Part shown: in pieces, positions 1-8,513 of the stretch
Layout: every line of letters begins with the position of its first letter
How positions within the stretch are numbered: position 1 is the stretch's first letter
Source: JAKAWQ01 sp963745975
Lineage (GTDB): Bacteria; Pseudomonadota; Alphaproteobacteria; Acetobacterales; Acetobacteraceae
Direction of reading: 5' to 3'
NCBI GenBank assembly: GCA_963745975.1
Contig: CAVUZJ010000007.1
Location: forward strand, 186,001-250,000
Length of the DNA: 64,000 nt
Made by a program: the position numbers and the translations under genes
The notes under the pieces: generated by a model
Database searches by the model: none
The model's input: the letters and a program-made list of their open reading frames with translations, nothing else
Told to the model about the DNA's origin: nothing

Positions 1-6
1 GACGCG

Positions 7-843
7 TCAGCGATTGGTGTGCTCCGCGCGGTCGAATCCCGGGCGCGGCACGAGGTCCATGAGCGTGCGGGCGAAGCCGCCATCGACGAGGATTTCCTCC
101 CCGTTGACGTATCCCGAGCGGGGGCTTGCGAGAAAAAGAACCACTTCGGCAATGTCGGCAGGCGCGGCGACGCGCTTGAGCGGCACCATGGCGGCACGGC
201 GCTCGGCGATCGCCGGCACGCGGTAGAACGCCTCGCTCATCGGCGTGCGCACGAGGGCGGGGCTCACGACATTGCTCCGGATCCCCAATTCTCCCCATTC
301 GACGGCGAGCTGTCGGGAGAGCATCACCACGCCGGCCTTGCTCACGCTGTAGGCGCCGCTGAAGCCCTGCGGGTGCGAGGCGGCGATCGAAGCGACATGA
401 ACGAGCGCGCCGCGCCGGCGGGCGAGCATCGGGCGGCCGAATTCCTGGGCGCACAGGAAGTAGCCGGTGAGGTTGGTGGCGATGAGCGCATTCCACTCGG
501 CGAACGAGAGCGTGGCGAGCGGTCCTGGGCGGAGGAGGCCCGCGTTGTTCACGAGCACGTCGGCGGGCCCAAGCTCGGCCTCGGCGCGCACGGCGGCAGC
601 GGCGACGCTCGCCGGATCGGCGACGTCGCAGGCGAGCGCCAGCGCGCGCAGCCCCGCGATCTCCCGCGCCGTTGCGGCGGCGGCAGCTTCGTCGCGGTCG
701 AGCAGGGCGAGTGCCGCGGCGCCGGCGCGGGCGAAGCCATGGGCCACCGCCCGGCCGATACCCCCGCCGGCGCCGGTGATCACGGCGATTGCGCCGGCGA
801 GGCCGAGCCAATCCTCCCCGTGCCGATACTGGGTGGCACCCAT
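7..843 (-). CDS. SDR family NAD(P)-dependent oxidoreductase
   Basis: Classical short-chain dehydrogenase of 278 residues. The cofactor motif TGAGGGIG lies near residues 23-30, the NNAG motif is mid-protein, and the catalytic Tyr-Lys pair is in YSVSKAG. The C-terminal end has the usual G-Y-V-N-G-E-E-I-L-V-D-G-G signature. The family oxidises or reduces sugars, polyols or keto acids in the cytoplasm; the substrate cannot be read from sequence. It is divergent from the MetE-like gene at 933, with about 90 bases between the two starts. A second SDR lies just beyond that gene, so the three may act in one catabolic unit. The first bases of the window hold its stop region, so nothing is missing at the C-terminus. 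Confidence 0.9.
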   Translation of the reverse strand: MGATQYRHGEDWLGLAGAIAVITGAGGGIGRAVAHGFARAGAAALALLDRDEAAAAATAREIAGLRALALACDVADPASVAAAAVRAEAELGPADVLVNNAGLLRPGPLATLSFAEWNALIATNLTGYFLCAQEFGRPMLARRRGALVHVASIAASHPQGFSGAYSVSKAGVVMLSRQLAVEWGELGIRSNVVSPALVRTPMSEAFYRVPAIAERRAAMVPLKRVAAPADIAEVVLFLASPRSGYVNGEEILVDGGFARTLMDLVPRPGFDRAEHTNR

Positions 844-932
844 CGTTTCCTCCTCTTCTCGCGTCGAGCGAGCGTGGCGAGGGCGCCTTCATTCCGTCAA
901 GCTGGCAGCCCTTGCGAGGAGGGAGGAACAGG

Positions 933-2105
933 ATGCTCCGAAGCGAAAGCCGGATCCTGACGACGCACACGGGAAGCCTGCCGCGCCCGGCGCCGCTCAC
1001 CGCGCTCTATGCCATGCGCGAACGAGGCGAGCCGGTCGATCCCGAGGCGCTCGCCGCCGCGGGGCAAAAGGCGCTGGCCGAAATCGTGCCCAAGCAGCTC
1101 GCGGCGGGCATCGATATCGGCAATGACGGCGAGCAGAGTCGCGAGGCGTTCTTTCTCTACCTGCGCCGCCGAATGAGCGGCTTCGGCGGCGGCTGGGACC
1201 GGCCCGCTTTCGCCGATGTGGCCAAATATCCGGCCTTCCGTGCCTGGAAGGCGGCGCACGATGCGCTGGGCGAGGCGGTGAGCAACACCGGCCGTCTCCC
1301 CGAAGCGGTGGGCGAGGTGCGCTACCGGGGCGCGGGGCCGATCGAGGCCGAGTGCCGGGCGTTTCGCGCGGTGCTGGACGCGCTCGGCGGCGGGTTCCCG
1401 GAAGCGTTCCTCACCGCGCCTTCGCCCGGAATCGTCGCCGCGGCGCTGCGCAATGCCCATTACGCGACCGACACGGACTATCTCGCCGCACTCGGCGAGG
1501 CACTTCGCGTCGAATACGAAACGATCGTGCGGCACGGCTTCCTCTTGCAGATCGACGCGCCCGATCTCGCGCTCGAGCGCCATGCCTCGTATCAGGATCG
1601 TCCGCTCGGCGATTTCCTCGCCTTCGTCGCGCGCGTGGTGGAGACGATCAACCGGGCGCTCGAGAACGTGCCGCGCGATCGGGTGAGATTGCACGCGTGC
1701 TGGGGCAACTACGAGGGGCCGCACGATTGCGACGTGCCGCTTGCCGAGATCCTGCCCCCGATCCTCGAGGCGGAGGTCGGCGCCTTCGTGCTGCCCTTCG
1801 CCAATCCGCGCCACGCCCACGAATATCGCTGCCTCGAGGCGCTCAAGGGCGCGGACGGGCCGATCGTGGTCGCCGGCGTGATCGACGTGCTCACCAATTT
1901 CGTCGAGCACCCGGAGGTGGTCGCGGAGCGGATCGAGCGGATCGCCGCGGCGGTGGGCGATCCGCGGCGCGTCATCGCCGGCACCGATTGCGGGTTCGAC
2001 ACTTCGGCCGGGCGTGGGCGGGTCGCGGAGGACGTCGTCTGGGCCAAGCTCGCCTCGCTCGCCGCGGGCGCGCGCATCGCCTCGCGGCGGCTCTTTCAGA
2101 CGTAG
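933..2105 (+). CDS. cobalamin-independent methionine synthase (MetE C-terminal-like) family protein
   Basis: A 390-residue stand-alone version of the C-terminal barrel of MetE. It opens with the typical TTHTGSLPRP motif. Likely zinc ligands are His and Cys in HACWGNYEG and Cys in GTDCGFDTS. Full MetE has about 750 residues with a duplicated barrel, so this is not a complete methionine synthase. Stand-alone members are thought to transfer methyl groups from other donors or to demethylate substrates. The ATG at 933 was chosen because GGAGGGAGGA precedes it; an upstream in-frame extension lacks a ribosome site. The last 10 bases overlap convergently with the SDR gene that ends at 2096. Confidence 0.85.
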   Translation: MLRSESRILTTHTGSLPRPAPLTALYAMRERGEPVDPEALAAAGQKALAEIVPKQLAAGIDIGNDGEQSREAFFLYLRRRMSGFGGGWDRPAFADVAKYPAFRAWKAAHDALGEAVSNTGRLPEAVGEVRYRGAGPIEAECRAFRAVLDALGGGFPEAFLTAPSPGIVAAALRNAHYATDTDYLAALGEALRVEYETIVRHGFLLQIDAPDLALERHASYQDRPLGDFLAFVARVVETINRALENVPRDRVRLHACWGNYEGPHDCDVPLAEILPPILEAEVGAFVLPFANPRHAHEYRCLEALKGADGPIVVAGVIDVLTNFVEHPEVVAERIERIAAAVGDPRRVIAGTDCGFDTSAGRGRVAEDVVWAKLASLAAGARIASRRLFQT

Positions 2106-2800
2106 ATCATCTTGCGCGTCATCCCGCCGTCGACGATGAACTCCGATCCGGTAACGAATCCGCTCTCGGGGCCGACGAGCCAGGCGACGAGGGAGGCCAC
2201 GTCCTCCGGCCTTCCGACGCGCCCGGCCGGGTGCTGGGCGTGGTCGCCTTCGCTCAGCGCCTCGCCGTGGGTGTCGATCCAGCCGGGAGAGACGCAATTG
2301 ACCCGGACCGCGGGGCCGAGGCTCACGGCAAGCGCGTGGGTGAGCGCCACGAGCCCGCCCTTCGAGGCGGCGTAGGATTCGGTGTGCGGCTCGGACATGT
2401 GCGCGCGGGTCGAGGCGATGGTGACGACCGCACCGTGGGCGGCGCGCAGCAGATCCTCGGCGGCGCGGACGAGGAGAAAGGTGCTGGTGAGATTGGTCGC
2501 GAGCACGCGCGACCACTCGGCGAGGCTGAGCAGGCCGAGCGGCTTGCGCACCATGATGCCGGCGTTGCAGACGAGCGCGTGGAGCTTTCCGACCTCGGCG
2601 CGGATATCGGAGATCATCGCCGCAACCGCTTCTTCGTCGGTGACATCGCAGCGGACGGCGCGCACCCGCGCCGTGGGCGCCGGCAGGGGATCGCGGTCCG
2701 CCGCGATGACGCCCCAGCCTTCGGCGGCGAGACGCGCCGCGATCGCGGCACCGATGCCGCGGGCGCCGCCGGTAACGAGGGCGAGCTTGGCTTCGGTCAT
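2096..2800 (-). CDS. SDR family oxidoreductase
   Basis: Short-chain dehydrogenase of 234 residues. It has the nucleotide motif VTGGARGIGAAIA at the N-terminus, CNAG mid-protein, catalytic YAASKGG and a C-terminal F-I-V-D-G-G. It differs clearly from the SDR at the window start, so the two are not a recent duplication. Its 3' end overlaps the 3' end of the MetE-like gene by 10 bases. Substrate unknown; a role in sugar or polyol catabolism is inferred from the neighbours. Confidence 0.88.
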   Translation of the reverse strand: MTEAKLALVTGGARGIGAAIAARLAAEGWGVIAADRDPLPAPTARVRAVRCDVTDEEAVAAMISDIRAEVGKLHALVCNAGIMVRKPLGLLSLAEWSRVLATNLTSTFLLVRAAEDLLRAAHGAVVTIASTRAHMSEPHTESYAASKGGLVALTHALAVSLGPAVRVNCVSPGWIDTHGEALSEGDHAQHPAGRVGRPEDVASLVAWLVGPESGFVTGSEFIVDGGMTRKMIYV

Positions 2801-2847
2801 GGAGGGAGCCTACCCCACGCGCGGCCACGCGCCACCGGGAGGCGGCA

Positions 2848-3492
2848 TCAGACGGCGGACGGATTCTCCGGCGCGTAGGCGCGAAGGAAGACCTCGACCG
2901 CGGCCGCGACCGTGGTCTCGATCTCGGCATCCGTGGGCGGGGGATCGATGCCGAGCAGGGCGCGCATATGCAGATGTGTGCGCAGGAGCCCCACGAAGTG
3001 TTCGGCGGCAAGCCCTGGGTCGCGCACGAGCAGCCTCCCGGCTTGCATCTGCCGTTCGAGCCAGGTGGCAAGGTGGTGGCGCGAAGCGCTGGCGCCGCGC
3101 TCGTAGAAGGCGCGGCCAAGCTCGGGGAAGCGCGCCGCCTCGGCCATCACCACGCGGTAGATGGCAAGCGACTGCTCCTCGAGCATGAAGCGGAGCACCC
3201 GGTCACCGAGCGCGGTCAGGGTGGCGCGAAGGTCGGCCTCGCCCTCGGTGAACTCGAGGGACCCCGGGCCGGAGCGCTTGCAGGCGGCCCCCACCAGGCT
3301 CGCGAAAAGCCGGTCCTTCGAGGCGAAGTAGGCATAGAGCGTGGCCTTCGAGACCCCGGCGGCGCGGGCGATCGCGTCCATCGAGACCGCCGCATAGCCC
3401 TGCGACATGAAGAGCCGCGTCGCCGCCTCGGCGATGTCCCGCTGCTTGGGGGTCGGGTCGGTCTGGTCCGGAATCGTCTCTGCTTGCGACAT
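2848..3492 (-). CDS. TetR/AcrR family transcriptional regulator
   Basis: A 214-residue TetR-type repressor. The N-terminal DNA-binding domain (about residues 12-60) has the family pattern IARAAGVSKATLYAYFASKD; the rest is the variable ligand-binding helical domain, related to the TetR_C groups seen with drug pumps. The start at 3492 (MSQAETIPDQ) is preferred over an upstream in-frame ATG, because the longer form would carry the operator at 3505-3519 inside the coding region. It is divergent from emrA/emrB, and three copies of one inverted repeat lie between them. It therefore most likely represses itself and the pump and is released by a pump substrate. Confidence 0.92.
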   Translation of the reverse strand: MSQAETIPDQTDPTPKQRDIAEAATRLFMSQGYAAVSMDAIARAAGVSKATLYAYFASKDRLFASLVGAACKRSGPGSLEFTEGEADLRATLTALGDRVLRFMLEEQSLAIYRVVMAEAARFPELGRAFYERGASASRHHLATWLERQMQAGRLLVRDPGLAAEHFVGLLRTHLHMRALLGIDPPPTDAEIETTVAAAVEVFLRAYAPENPSAV

Positions 3493-3504
3493 GCATGCGA
3501 ATAA

Positions 3505-3519
3505 ACTGCACGGTTCAGT
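3505..3519. promoter_or_regulatory. TetR operator copy 1 (imperfect)
   Basis: ACTGCACGGTTCAGT is an inverted repeat with 7-base arms around a central G and one mismatch. It lies 12 bases upstream of the TetR start, a position suited to autorepression. Confidence 0.75.
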
Positions 3520-3574
3520 TTTGTCAACCCCCGGGTCCACCCTCCGGCGCATTTGTGCATTGCACCCAGGGAAT

Positions 3575-3589
3575 ACTGAACGGTTCAGT
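3575..3589. promoter_or_regulatory. TetR operator copy 2 (perfect)
   Basis: ACTGAACGGTTCAGT has perfect 7-base arms around a central G. It lies in the middle of the divergent TetR/emrA intergenic region. Confidence 0.8.
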
Positions 3590-3624
3590 TTAGCGTTGAC
3601 CGGACCGGTCGCCAGGGATATTTG

Positions 3625-3639
3625 ACTGAACCGTTCAGT
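3625..3639. promoter_or_regulatory. TetR operator copy 3 (perfect)
   Basis: ACTGAACCGTTCAGT has perfect 7-base arms around a central C. It lies 28 bases upstream of the emrA ATG and would block transcription or initiation there. Confidence 0.8.
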
Positions 3640-3667
3640 TCAGTTCCGCCTCGCCTTGGAGACCCCA

Positions 3668-4885
3668 ATGGACCAGACCGCCCCCGATTGGACCCTCGAT
3701 AAGCTCGCGCCCGAGTGGGACGACGAGACGATCCGCGCGCCGCTGACCCTGCGCGAGCCCGGCGGCCTGCCGGGCGAGGTGATCTCCCGCCCCGGGATGC
3801 AGCGCCTCCGCCGCCAGCGCCGCCGGCTGATCGGCGCCGCGGCGCTCCTCGCCGTCGGCGTCCTCGGCGTCGCCGGCTACCGCTGGTGGGAGGCGACCAA
3901 GTTCCTTGCCTCGACCGACGATGCCTATCTCGAGTCCGACAGCGTGACGGTGAGCCCCCAGGTCGCGGGCACGATCGCCGCCCTCGACGTCACCGACAAC
4001 CAGCCGGTACGCGCGGGGCAGGTGCTGGCCGAGATCGACGACCGGCCGTTCCGGGCCGCGCTGGCCAAGGCTCAGGCGGACGTCGCCTCGGCCGAGGCCA
4101 AGCTCGGCGACGTCGGCGCCGAGATCGCCGAGCAGGTGGCGAATGTCGCCTCCAGCCGCGCCATCATCGCCGCCGACCACGCCGCGGTCGGCTTTGCCCA
4201 GGCCGATGCCACCCGCTATGCGCGCCTGAGCCAAACCGGCTTCGGCACCGTGCAGACGGCAGAGCGCACCGCGGCGGACTTGAGCGAGAGCGACGCAAGG
4301 CTCGCGCGCGACGAAGCGGGGCTGACGGCCGCGGAGCGCCAGATCGGCGTGCTCGCGGCCGAGCGCGAGATGGCCGCGGCTTCGCTCAAGGCAGCCCAGG
4401 CCGAGCTGCAAACGGCCAAGCTCAATCTCTCCTACACCGTGATCACAGCACCTTTCGCCGGCGTGGTGGGCGATCGCGGCGTCCGCCTCGGCGCCTACGT
4501 CGCGCCCGGCACGCCGCTGCTCCAGGTGGTGCCGATGGGCGCGCAGATCTACGTCACCGCCAACTTCAAGGAGACCCAGCTCGCGCGCATGACCGCGGGC
4601 GAGCCGGTAACGCTCGCGATCGACACCTTCCCCGGCCACGAGTTCCACGGCACCGTCGAAAGCCTTTCCCCGGGCTCCGGCTCGCAGTTCGCGCTGCTCC
4701 CGCCCGAGAACGCGACCGGCAACTTCACCAAGATCGTCCAGCGCGTCCCGGTGAAGATCGCGCTCGCCGCGAGCGATCCGCTGGTCAGCGCGCTCCGGCC
4801 CGGGCTCTCGGTGGAGGCCACGGTGAACACCGCCGCACCGCGTCAATCCGCGCCGGTGGCGCTCGCCGAGGACGCTTCGCGGTGA
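3668..4885 (+). CDS. emrA: HlyD/EmrA-family membrane fusion protein
   Basis: Periplasmic adaptor of an EmrAB-type efflux pump, about 405 residues. A short cytoplasmic tail is followed by one membrane segment near residues 50-70, the barrel-sandwich (lipoyl-like) halves STDDAYLESDSVTVSPQVAG and TVITAPFAGVVGDRGVRLGA, a long Ala-rich coiled coil between them, and a beta-barrel domain. The ATG at 3668 has GGAG six bases upstream; a TTG at 3656 is possible but overlaps that ribosome site. The stop overlaps the GTG of emrB by four bases (GTGA), so the two are translationally coupled. Control by the adjacent TetR protein is indicated by the operators upstream. Confidence 0.92.
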   Translation: MDQTAPDWTLDKLAPEWDDETIRAPLTLREPGGLPGEVISRPGMQRLRRQRRRLIGAAALLAVGVLGVAGYRWWEATKFLASTDDAYLESDSVTVSPQVAGTIAALDVTDNQPVRAGQVLAEIDDRPFRAALAKAQADVASAEAKLGDVGAEIAEQVANVASSRAIIAADHAAVGFAQADATRYARLSQTGFGTVQTAERTAADLSESDARLARDEAGLTAAERQIGVLAAEREMAAASLKAAQAELQTAKLNLSYTVITAPFAGVVGDRGVRLGAYVAPGTPLLQVVPMGAQIYVTANFKETQLARMTAGEPVTLAIDTFPGHEFHGTVESLSPGSGSQFALLPPENATGNFTKIVQRVPVKIALAASDPLVSALRPGLSVEATVNTAAPRQSAPVALAEDASR

Positions 4886-6432
4886 CCGCCGATCGCGTCC
4901 CGCTCCGCGACTGGATCGCGGTCCTGGGCGGCGTGCTCGGCGCCTTCATGGCGGTGCTCGACATCCAGATCACCAACGCCTCGCTCACCAACATCGAAGG
5001 CGGGCTCTCCGCCTCGTCGGACCAGGGAAGCTGGATCTCGACCGCCTATCTGGTCGCCGAAATCGTGGTGATCCCGCTCACCGGCTGGCTCTCTCGCGTC
5101 TTCTCGCTCCGCCTCTATCTGATCGCCAACACCGTCCTCTTTCTGATCTTCTCGATGCTCTGCGGCACCGCGAGCAGCCTCACCGAGATGATCCTCTTCC
5201 GCGTCGGTCAGGGCTTCACCGGTGGCGTGCTGATCCCGACCGCGCTCACCATCATCCTGAGCAAGCTGCCTCCGGCCCGCCAGCCGGTCGGGCTCGCCAT
5301 GTTCGGCGTCACCGCGACCTTCGCCCCCGCGATCGGCCCCACCATCGGCGGCTGGCTCACCGATGCCTGGTCCTGGCACTGGATTTTCTTCATCAACGCG
5401 ATCCCGGCACTCGCCGTGATCGGCGCCGTCTGGTACGGCATCGAGCGCGAGAAGATGCAGCTTCATCTGCTGCGCAACGGAGATTGGTGGGGCATTCTCT
5501 TCATGGCCGCCGGGCTCGGCTCGCTGATCGCCATGCTCGAGGAGGGTGAGGACAAGGCCTGGTTCACGACCGAGTGGATCCGCTATGCGGCGGCGACCGC
5601 GGCGATCGCCATCCCGACCTTCATCGTGATCGAGCTTCTGCGCCGCGAGCCGTTCCTCGATCTCCGCCTGCTCGCGCGGCGCGGCTTCGGCGCCGCCTCG
5701 CTGCTCGGGCTCGTGATGGGGCTCGGGCTCTACGGCTCGGTCTATCTGCTGCCGGTCTATCTCGGCCAGGTGCAGGGCTACGATGCGCTGCAGATCGGCG
5801 AGGTGGTGATGTGGGCCGGCGCGCCGCAGCTCCTCATCATTCCCTTCGTGCCGATGATCATGAAGCGGGTGGATTCCCGGCTGCTCGTCGCGTTCGGCTT
5901 CCTGCTCTTCGGCATAAGCTGCGTGATGAACGGCTATATGAGCCCGCTCACCGCGGGCCCGGAGCTTCGCCTGCCGCAGCTCGTCCGCGCGCTCGGCCAG
6001 CCCTTCATCATCGTGCCGCTCTCCTCGCTCGCGACGGGCGGCCTCGCGCGCGCCGACCAGGCGCAGGGCTCGGCGCTCTTCAACATGTTCCGCAATCTCG
6101 GCGGCTCGCTCGGCATCGCCATGCTCTCGACCTTCACGACGATGCGCGAGCACTACCATTTCGACATCATCTCCCAGCGCCTGACCATCACCTCGCCGGA
6201 CGTTCATGCCTGGCTCGACCATGCGGCCTCATTGCTCATCGCCCGGGGCACGCCGATAGGCCTCGCCTCGCAGCAGGCTCTCGGCGAGCTCGCCGCGATG
6301 GTGCGGAGCCAGGCCTACACGATGACCTACAGCGATTGCTTCTTCGGCATGGGCGTGGTGCTGATCGGCGCGATCGCGCTCTTGGCGCTGATGCCGCGGC
6401 CGAAGGCCGCCGGAGCCGTGGCGGCCCACTAA
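4882..6432 (+). CDS. emrB: DHA2-family MFS multidrug efflux transporter
   Basis: Inner-membrane proton antiporter of 516 residues with about 14 predicted membrane segments, as expected for the DHA2 group. Recognisable motifs are the first-helix region GAFMAVLDIQITNASL and the motif C-like region ATFAPAIGPTIGGWL. It would pair with EmrA and an outer-membrane channel to expel hydrophobic compounds or drugs. No TolC-like gene is seen nearby. It starts at a GTG inside the end of emrA. A GC-rich hairpin array begins two bases after the stop and may end the transcript. Confidence 0.93.
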   Translation: MTADRVPLRDWIAVLGGVLGAFMAVLDIQITNASLTNIEGGLSASSDQGSWISTAYLVAEIVVIPLTGWLSRVFSLRLYLIANTVLFLIFSMLCGTASSLTEMILFRVGQGFTGGVLIPTALTIILSKLPPARQPVGLAMFGVTATFAPAIGPTIGGWLTDAWSWHWIFFINAIPALAVIGAVWYGIEREKMQLHLLRNGDWWGILFMAAGLGSLIAMLEEGEDKAWFTTEWIRYAAATAAIAIPTFIVIELLRREPFLDLRLLARRGFGAASLLGLVMGLGLYGSVYLLPVYLGQVQGYDALQIGEVVMWAGAPQLLIIPFVPMIMKRVDSRLLVAFGFLLFGISCVMNGYMSPLTAGPELRLPQLVRALGQPFIIVPLSSLATGGLARADQAQGSALFNMFRNLGGSLGIAMLSTFTTMREHYHFDIISQRLTITSPDVHAWLDHAASLLIARGTPIGLASQQALGELAAMVRSQAYTMTYSDCFFGMGVVLIGAIALLALMPRPKAAGAVAAH

Positions 6433-6433
6433 C

Positions 6434-6556
6434 GCAAGGGGCTCTGCCCCTTGCAACCCCGCTGGGGCCTTGAGGCCCCAGACCCCCATTTGCTTTAAGT
6501 AATGGATTGCAAAGGCTCCGCCTTTGCTGGGGGTTCCAGGGGGCAAAGCCCCCTGG
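6434..6556. repeat. array of four GC-rich hairpins (intergenic repeat element)
   Basis: Four near-perfect stem-loops: arms 6434-6442/6446-6454, 6462-6470/6473-6481, 6509-6516/6520-6527 and 6536-6544/6548-6556. The left pair is joined by AACCCCG and followed by ACCCCCATT. The right pair is preceded and joined by GGGGGTT-type linkers, so the two halves are mirror images around a short A/T-richer centre (6485-6508). The element at 34571-34766 has the same plan with different stem sequences. It sits just after the emrB stop and before iolE and could also act as a terminator. Confidence 0.8.
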
Positions 6557-6581
6557 CCTGGGCGACAGGGAGGACTCAGCC

Positions 6582-7478
6582 GTGAGCGTGCGCATGGGCA
6601 CCAACCCGATTGCCTGGAGCAACGACGACCTGCCCGAGCTCGGCGGCGAGACGCCGCTCGAGACCTGCCTCGCGGAGGCCCACGCGGCCGGCTTCACGGG
6701 CATCGAGATGGGCAACAAGTTCCCGCGCGAGCCGGCGGCGCTGGCCGAGGTGCTCGGCCGCCACGGCCTCGCCCTGGTCTCGGGCTGGTATGGGGCGCAG
6801 CTCCGGCACCGCCCGGTCGAGGAAGAGATCGCGGCGATGCGCCCGCACTTCGAGCTTTTGCGCGCTCTCGGCTGCCGCGTGATGGTGTTCGCCGAGACGT
6901 CGGGCACCGTGCAGGGAAGGCGGGACGTGCCGGTGGCGGAGCGGCCATTGATGAGCGAGGCGGAGTGGCCCGTTTTCCTTGACCGGCTCGGCCGGCTCGG
7001 CACGTGGATGGCCGAGCAGGGCGTCGCGATCGCCTTCCACCATCACATGGGAACCGTGATCGAGAAGGCGGCCGAAATCGACCGGTTGCTCGAAGGGACG
7101 CCGCCGAGCGTCGGCCTCCTCCTCGACACCGGGCATCTCCATTTCGCGGGCGAGGACCCGGCGCGCGTCGCCGCGCGCTGGGCCGGGCGCGTCAATCACG
7201 TCCACGCCAAGGATGTGCGTCCCGATGTTCTGGCCCGCGCGCATCGCGAGCGCTGGAGCTTCCTCGACGCGGTGGTGGGCGGCGTCTTCACCGTGCCGGG
7301 GGACGGCGTGGTCGATTTCCCCGCCGCCCTCGCCCCGGTCGCCAAGGCGGGCTATGCCGGCTGGCTGATCGTGGAGGCCGAGCAGGACCCGGCCACGGCG
7401 CCTCCGCTCGCCTACGCGCGCAAGGGTTTTTCCCACCTCCGCGCGGCGGCCGAGCAGGCGGGACTGCGGATCGGTTGA
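6582..7478 (+). CDS. inosose dehydratase-like TIM-barrel protein (IolE family)
   Basis: A 298-residue xylose-isomerase-like barrel. The start MGTNPIAWSNDDLPELGG, GFTGIEMGNKFPRE, AFHHHMGTVIE, LLDTGHLHFAG and NHVHAKDVR closely resemble IolE, which dehydrates 2-keto-myo-inositol using a divalent metal. Likely metal ligands are the Glu, Asp, His and Glu of the barrel strand ends. The GTG at 6582 follows AGGGAGGA by seven bases; an ATG at 6594 is the alternative. A Gfo/Idh oxidoreductase follows 24 bases later, as in inositol clusters, but no other iol genes are in the window. Another cyclitol or sugar substrate is therefore possible. Confidence 0.85.
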   Translation: MSVRMGTNPIAWSNDDLPELGGETPLETCLAEAHAAGFTGIEMGNKFPREPAALAEVLGRHGLALVSGWYGAQLRHRPVEEEIAAMRPHFELLRALGCRVMVFAETSGTVQGRRDVPVAERPLMSEAEWPVFLDRLGRLGTWMAEQGVAIAFHHHMGTVIEKAAEIDRLLEGTPPSVGLLLDTGHLHFAGEDPARVAARWAGRVNHVHAKDVRPDVLARAHRERWSFLDAVVGGVFTVPGDGVVDFPAALAPVAKAGYAGWLIVEAEQDPATAPPLAYARKGFSHLRAAAEQAGLRIG

Positions 7479-7502
7479 GCGAGTGGTCGGGGAAGAAACG
7501 CG

Positions 7503-8513
7503 ATGAATGTCTGCATGGTCGGCTACGGGATGATGGGGGTGTGGCATTCCGAGGCGCTCCGCCGGACGGATGCCGTGCTGCACACCGCCGTCGGGCGCCG
7601 GCCCGAGGCCGCGGCGGAATTCGCCGCGCGCTACGGATATCGCAAATGGACGATCTCGCTCGCCCAAGCGCTCGCCGACCCGGACATCGATGTGGTCGTG
7701 CTCGCCACGCCGAGCGAGCAGCACGAGGAACAGGCGATTGCCTGCCTGGAGGCGGGCAAGCACACGCTGATCGAGATCCCGATCGCAATGAGCCTCGCGG
7801 GCGCCGAGCGCGTGGTGGCGGCGGGCGAGAAGAGCGGCAAAATCTACGGCCTCAGCCACCCGATGCGCTTCCGCGCCGAGCGCGACGCGCTGCGCGCGCG
7901 CCTCGCCGCCGGGGAGGAAACGATCCGCCATATCGCCGGCCGCTTCTTCATCCCCCGCCTCAGGAACGTCGGCGCCACGGGCTATGTCCGGAGCTGGACC
8001 GACAATATCCTCTGGCATCATTTCTGCCATTTCGTCGATCTCGGGCTCTATCTTTTCGATGGCGCTCCGATCCGGCGGGTCGCGGGCCATCTCGGTCCCT
8101 GCCACGAGCGCACGGGAATCCCGATGGAGTGCGTCGTCCTCGTCGAGACCGAGCGGGACGCGACGCTGCTCGTGCACGGCTCGTACCACGCCTCCTACCG
8201 TTTCTACGACAAGCTGATCGTCACCGACCGGGACACCTACTTCTTCGATATCCTCGCGAACACGCTGCGCACCGCCTCGGGCACCGTCGCCATCGCGCCC
8301 GAGCAGGAGAATGCCGCCCGCATTATCTTCGATTTCCTCGAGGCCGTGCGCGCAGGCCGCCCCCCGCGCGCCTCCGGCCCCTCGGTGCTGCCGGCGATGG
8401 CCGTGCTCCAGGCGGTGCAGGACGAATGGGACACCCGCTACGGGGCGCAAACCATCCCCGGCCGGCCGAACCCGGCGCCCGCCTCCGCTTGCACGGGAGT
8501 CCGGTCATCATGA
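7503..8513 (+). CDS. Gfo/Idh/MocA family oxidoreductase
   Basis: A 336-residue NAD(P)-dependent sugar or cyclitol dehydrogenase. The N-terminal Rossmann fold begins with MNVCMVGYGMMG; the strand ATPSEQHEEQA and a C-terminal alpha/beta substrate domain follow. The usual Lys of the E-K-P motif is replaced: the sequence reads E-I-P-I-A at that place. The catalytic centre may therefore be altered or the substrate unusual. It follows the IolE-like gene closely, and its stop overlaps the methyltransferase start by four bases. Confidence 0.87.
   Translation: MNVCMVGYGMMGVWHSEALRRTDAVLHTAVGRRPEAAAEFAARYGYRKWTISLAQALADPDIDVVVLATPSEQHEEQAIACLEAGKHTLIEIPIAMSLAGAERVVAAGEKSGKIYGLSHPMRFRAERDALRARLAAGEETIRHIAGRFFIPRLRNVGATGYVRSWTDNILWHHFCHFVDLGLYLFDGAPIRRVAGHLGPCHERTGIPMECVVLVETERDATLLVHGSYHASYRFYDKLIVTDRDTYFFDILANTLRTASGTVAIAPEQENAARIIFDFLEAVRAGRPPRASGPSVLPAMAVLQAVQDEWDTRYGAQTIPGRPNPAPASACTGVRSS

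Noticed and set aside
897..3119. 740-codon minus-strand open frame
   Set aside because: It spans the MetE-like, SDR and TetR genes in another frame and has no protein-like segments.
4843..6222. Long minus-strand open frame opposite emrB
   Set aside because: Very His/Arg/Glu-rich composition typical of antisense frames in high-GC genes; emrB is clearly the real gene.
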